A stretch of 16,251 nucleotides of DNA. Origin: Prevotellaceae bacterium. Lineage in GTDB: Bacteria; Bacteroidota; Bacteroidia; Bacteroidales; Paludibacteraceae. The position numbers were made by a program, and so were the translations under genes. Below the pieces are notes generated by a model that was not told where the DNA came from, did not search any database, and saw nothing but the letters and a program-made list of their open reading frames with translations. Below are positions 15,041-16,251 of the stretch, one piece after another. Position 1 is the first letter of the stretch. Each line of letters begins with the position of its first letter. Where the stretch lies: contig JAIRTG010000040.1 of assembly GCA_031255055.1 (NCBI GenBank), positions 1 to 16,251 on the forward strand, written 5' to 3'.

Positions 15041-15165
15041 GCATGCTCCGCGTCTCTCGAAGCATGCTCCGCGTCTCTCGAAGCATGCTCCGCGTCTCTC
15101 GAAGCATGCTCCGAGCGTCTCTCGGAGCACGATCAGCGTCTCTCGGATCATGAGCCGCGTCGCGG
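15041..15165. repeat. 21-bp minisatellite
   Basis: Three identical 21-bp units (15041-15103), each GCATGCTCCGCGTCTCTCGA plus one A, are followed by progressively diverged units at 15104-15126 (23 bp), 15127-15147 and 15148-15165. GCATGC, and in context GGAGCATGCTCC, is palindromic. All three plus-strand frames are open, but frame-independent openness and the decay at one end suggest a non-coding array. Confidence 0.92.
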
Positions 15166-15183
15166 CAAACTGCTCATTATCTA

Positions 15184-15424
15184 TTATTCATCATTCATCA
15201 CTAAACACGAATCACGAATCACTGTCTTTCGGGGCGTTGCGGGGCAGAGCCCCGCTGAGGGGGTAGCGGAAGACCGCCGTAGGCGGGCTGGAGCGAGGGG
15301 GAGACTTCCCCCTCCTAATTGTCTTTCTCTTTGTCTTTCTCTTTCTTCAAGGAAAACCGTACGGAGGACTGTAGCAAGAGAGATTTCCCTATTCCTAATT
15401 GTCTTTCTGTTTCTTTCAGGATGA
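15184..15424 (-). repeat. Dispersed composite repeat, copy D with heptamers and half-unit
   Basis: In plus orientation, degenerate heptamers (about 15193-15222) lead into CTTTCGGGGCG. Hairpin GCGGGGC-AGA-GCCCCGC (15239-15255) follows, then CCGCC-GTA-GGCGG (15274-15286), GGGGGA-GACT-TCCCCC (15297-15312), a CTTTCT-rich tract, and a diverged half-unit (about 15345-15424). The loops differ from A, B and C while the stems hold. Unlike the others, no minus-strand gene ends at its right edge; the next gene, fur, starts rightward at 15555. The 130 nt from 15425 to 15554 show no assignable feature. Confidence 0.88.
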
Positions 15425-15554
15425 CCGTTGAACATGAATCACGGACGAACCGCCTCGAAAAAAATACCGGATTGTTTTGGTAAATTGAAAATATTGCGGA
15501 TCTTTATGTCCGTATCCCAACTGCTTTTCCGTATCCCTGTTTTTATCCGAAACG

Positions 15555-15986
15555 ATGAATGAGAAGTATATCCAAAAACTTGAAAGTAACGGCATTAAAG
15601 CGACCGCTATTCGATTGCTCGTCTGGAGAACGATGAAAAATTGTTCCCTGACTTTTTCGTTGGGCGATTTGGAAGGCGCGTTGGAAACGGTTGATAAATC
15701 GACGATCTCGCGGACTATCCGCCTGTTTCTGGAACATAAAATGATACATAGTATCGATGACGGATCGGGCGCGATGAAATATGCCGTCTGTAACGATGAG
15801 TGCGATTGTTCGATCAATGACCTGCATATTCACTTTCACTGTCGCCAATGCGGTAAAACCTGCTGCTTCGAACAGGTGGCGATTCCGGAATTCTCTATCC
15901 CGAACGGTTTTGTTGCCGAAAATGTAAACCTTGTTGTGAAAGGTATTTGTAACGTGTGCGCGAAGTTTGCAACTAAGTTGCATTGA
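15555..15986 (+). CDS. Fur-family metal-responsive transcriptional regulator
   Basis: A 143-residue winged-helix repressor. The DNA-binding domain (about 1-80) contains GIKATAIRLLVW and the recognition-helix region VDKSTISRTIRLFLEHKMI. The dimerisation domain opens with HIHFHCRQCG at 91-100. Two CxxC pairs, C96/C99 and C132/C135, form the usual structural zinc site, while the HxHxH cluster (91, 93, 95) can take part in regulatory metal binding. Extra cysteines (C79, C83, C85, C103, C104) are notable. The downstream RND metal-efflux gene suggests it senses zinc or another metal handled by that pump. The subfamily (Fur, Zur, PerR) cannot be fixed from sequence alone. Confidence 0.9.
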   Translation: MNEKYIQKLESNGIKATAIRLLVWRTMKNCSLTFSLGDLEGALETVDKSTISRTIRLFLEHKMIHSIDDGSGAMKYAVCNDECDCSINDLHIHFHCRQCGKTCCFEQVAIPEFSIPNGFVAENVNLVVKGICNVCAKFATKLH

Positions 15987-15995
15987 TTCGGATGG

Positions 15996-16003
15996 TATCT
16001 TTG
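15996..16003 (+). promoter_or_regulatory. -7 promoter element of the metal-efflux gene
   Basis: TATCTTTG, followed by CACC, is a perfect TAnnTTTG match just after the fur stop. The nearest TTG (15978-15980) lies only 15 nt upstream, so the -33 box is unusual. The leader to ATG 16133 is about 125 nt. Confidence 0.6.
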
Positions 16004-16044
16004 CACCGAAAGTTCTGTCGGCGGCGTAGTGTTCACTCCGATGA

Positions 16045-16056
16045 TTCCGCCGGCGG
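16045..16056. promoter_or_regulatory. GC-rich palindrome in the efflux-gene leader
   Basis: TCCGCCGGCGGA is a perfect 12-bp palindrome. CGGCGG near 16019-16024 can pair with its left half to form a leader hairpin. It could be an operator or an RNA structure; neither is proven. Confidence 0.35.
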
Positions 16057-16132
16057 ATAATGCGGTATGACCGTTCCGTTTGGCGTTTGCTATGTATGTT
16101 TGTTCTAATCATATAGTTATAATTCAAAAAAG

Positions 16133-16251
16133 ATGTTTCAGTATTTAATCAGATTTTCAATCGATAATAAAATGGTAATCGGCGTGCTCACTGTGGCGCT
16201 GATTGTATGGGGAGGCTTTTCGCTTTCGCAATTGCCGTTCGATTCGACACC
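16133..16251 (+). CDS. CzcA/CusA-type RND heavy-metal efflux pump (N-terminal fragment)
   Basis: Only the first 39 codons are inside the window. The peptide begins MFQYLIRFSIDNKMVIGVLT, and the hydrophobic first membrane helix runs to about residue 33, followed by LPFDSTP. This start (short amphipathic lead, IRFSI-N/D-NK, first transmembrane helix, then LP-D/S-x-P) is typical of the inner-membrane CzcA/CusA subunit, which exports divalent metals or copper/silver by proton antiport with membrane-fusion and outer-membrane partners. ATG 16133 is preceded by an A-rich AAAAAAG stretch, common in this phylum. The metal cannot be told from the fragment. The neighbouring Fur-family gene suggests metal control. 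Confidence 0.8.
   Translation, partial: MFQYLIRFSIDNKMVIGVLTVALIVWGGFSLSQLPFDST

Noticed and set aside
13998..15165. Possible CRISPR array from the 35-bp or 21-bp repeats
   Set aside because: Units are directly adjacent with no unique spacers, and no cas genes are present.
14942..15424. 160-codon plus-strand frame with a heptad-like repeat across the minisatellite and copy D
   Set aside because: All frames are open over the 21-bp array, and the C-terminal half is the repeat core. There is no recognisable start signal.

Overview
The window looks like a chromosomal piece of a member of the Bacteroidota, most likely order Bacteroidales. Three signs support this. One gene encodes a DUF5103 / type IX secretion plug-type protein. 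Promoter-like motifs have the Bacteroidetes form (TTG, about 19-21 bases, TAnnTTTG). Genes mostly lack Shine-Dalgarno sequences. The assignment is inferred from gene families and motifs; no rRNA or other phylogenetic marker search was possible.

Left part (1-3050). Two minus-strand genes, a COG2509-type FAD-dependent oxidoreductase and an RluA-family pseudouridine synthase, form a 12-nt-spaced operon. It ends in copy A of a dispersed, hairpin-rich repeat. Divergent from it is a signal-peptide-bearing DUF5103 / T9SS plug-like gene (3048-4313).

Middle-left (4314-7688). An AbiEi/AbiEii type IV toxin-antitoxin pair (4373-6029) sits between the plug gene and a short-chain dehydrogenase. The last ~60 bases of the plug gene are repeated, in decayed form, just behind abiEii. 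This suggests the module was inserted at the 3' end of that gene. An SDR oxidoreductase and a YebC/PmpR protein follow, then repeat copy B.

Core part (8006-13032). A promoter and leader hairpin precede the translation/transcription operon rimP-nusA-infB, which ends in a clean intrinsic terminator. infB carries an in-frame hexanucleotide microsatellite coding for Asn-Ala/Asn-Thr. A small YqaA/VTT-type membrane protein gene follows (13125-13610).

Right part (13611-15554) has few genes and many repeats: copy C with heptamer arrays, a truncated fifth copy, a 284-bp element with 33-bp terminal inverted repeats around four 35-bp tandem repeats, a promoter-to-terminator minus-strand unit with a probably frameshifted ORF, a 21-bp minisatellite, and copy D. 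The window ends with a Fur-family regulator and the first 39 codons of a CzcA/CusA-type RND metal efflux pump.

The most interesting signal is the composite repeat family (A, B, C, D and a truncated copy). Three hairpins keep their stems while their loops vary. A heptamer array adjoins A, C and D. Three of the four full copies lie right behind a stop codon in the same orientation relative to that gene. The duplicated gene end around abiE, the TIR element and the minus-strand unit at 14227-14834 are the next most interesting.
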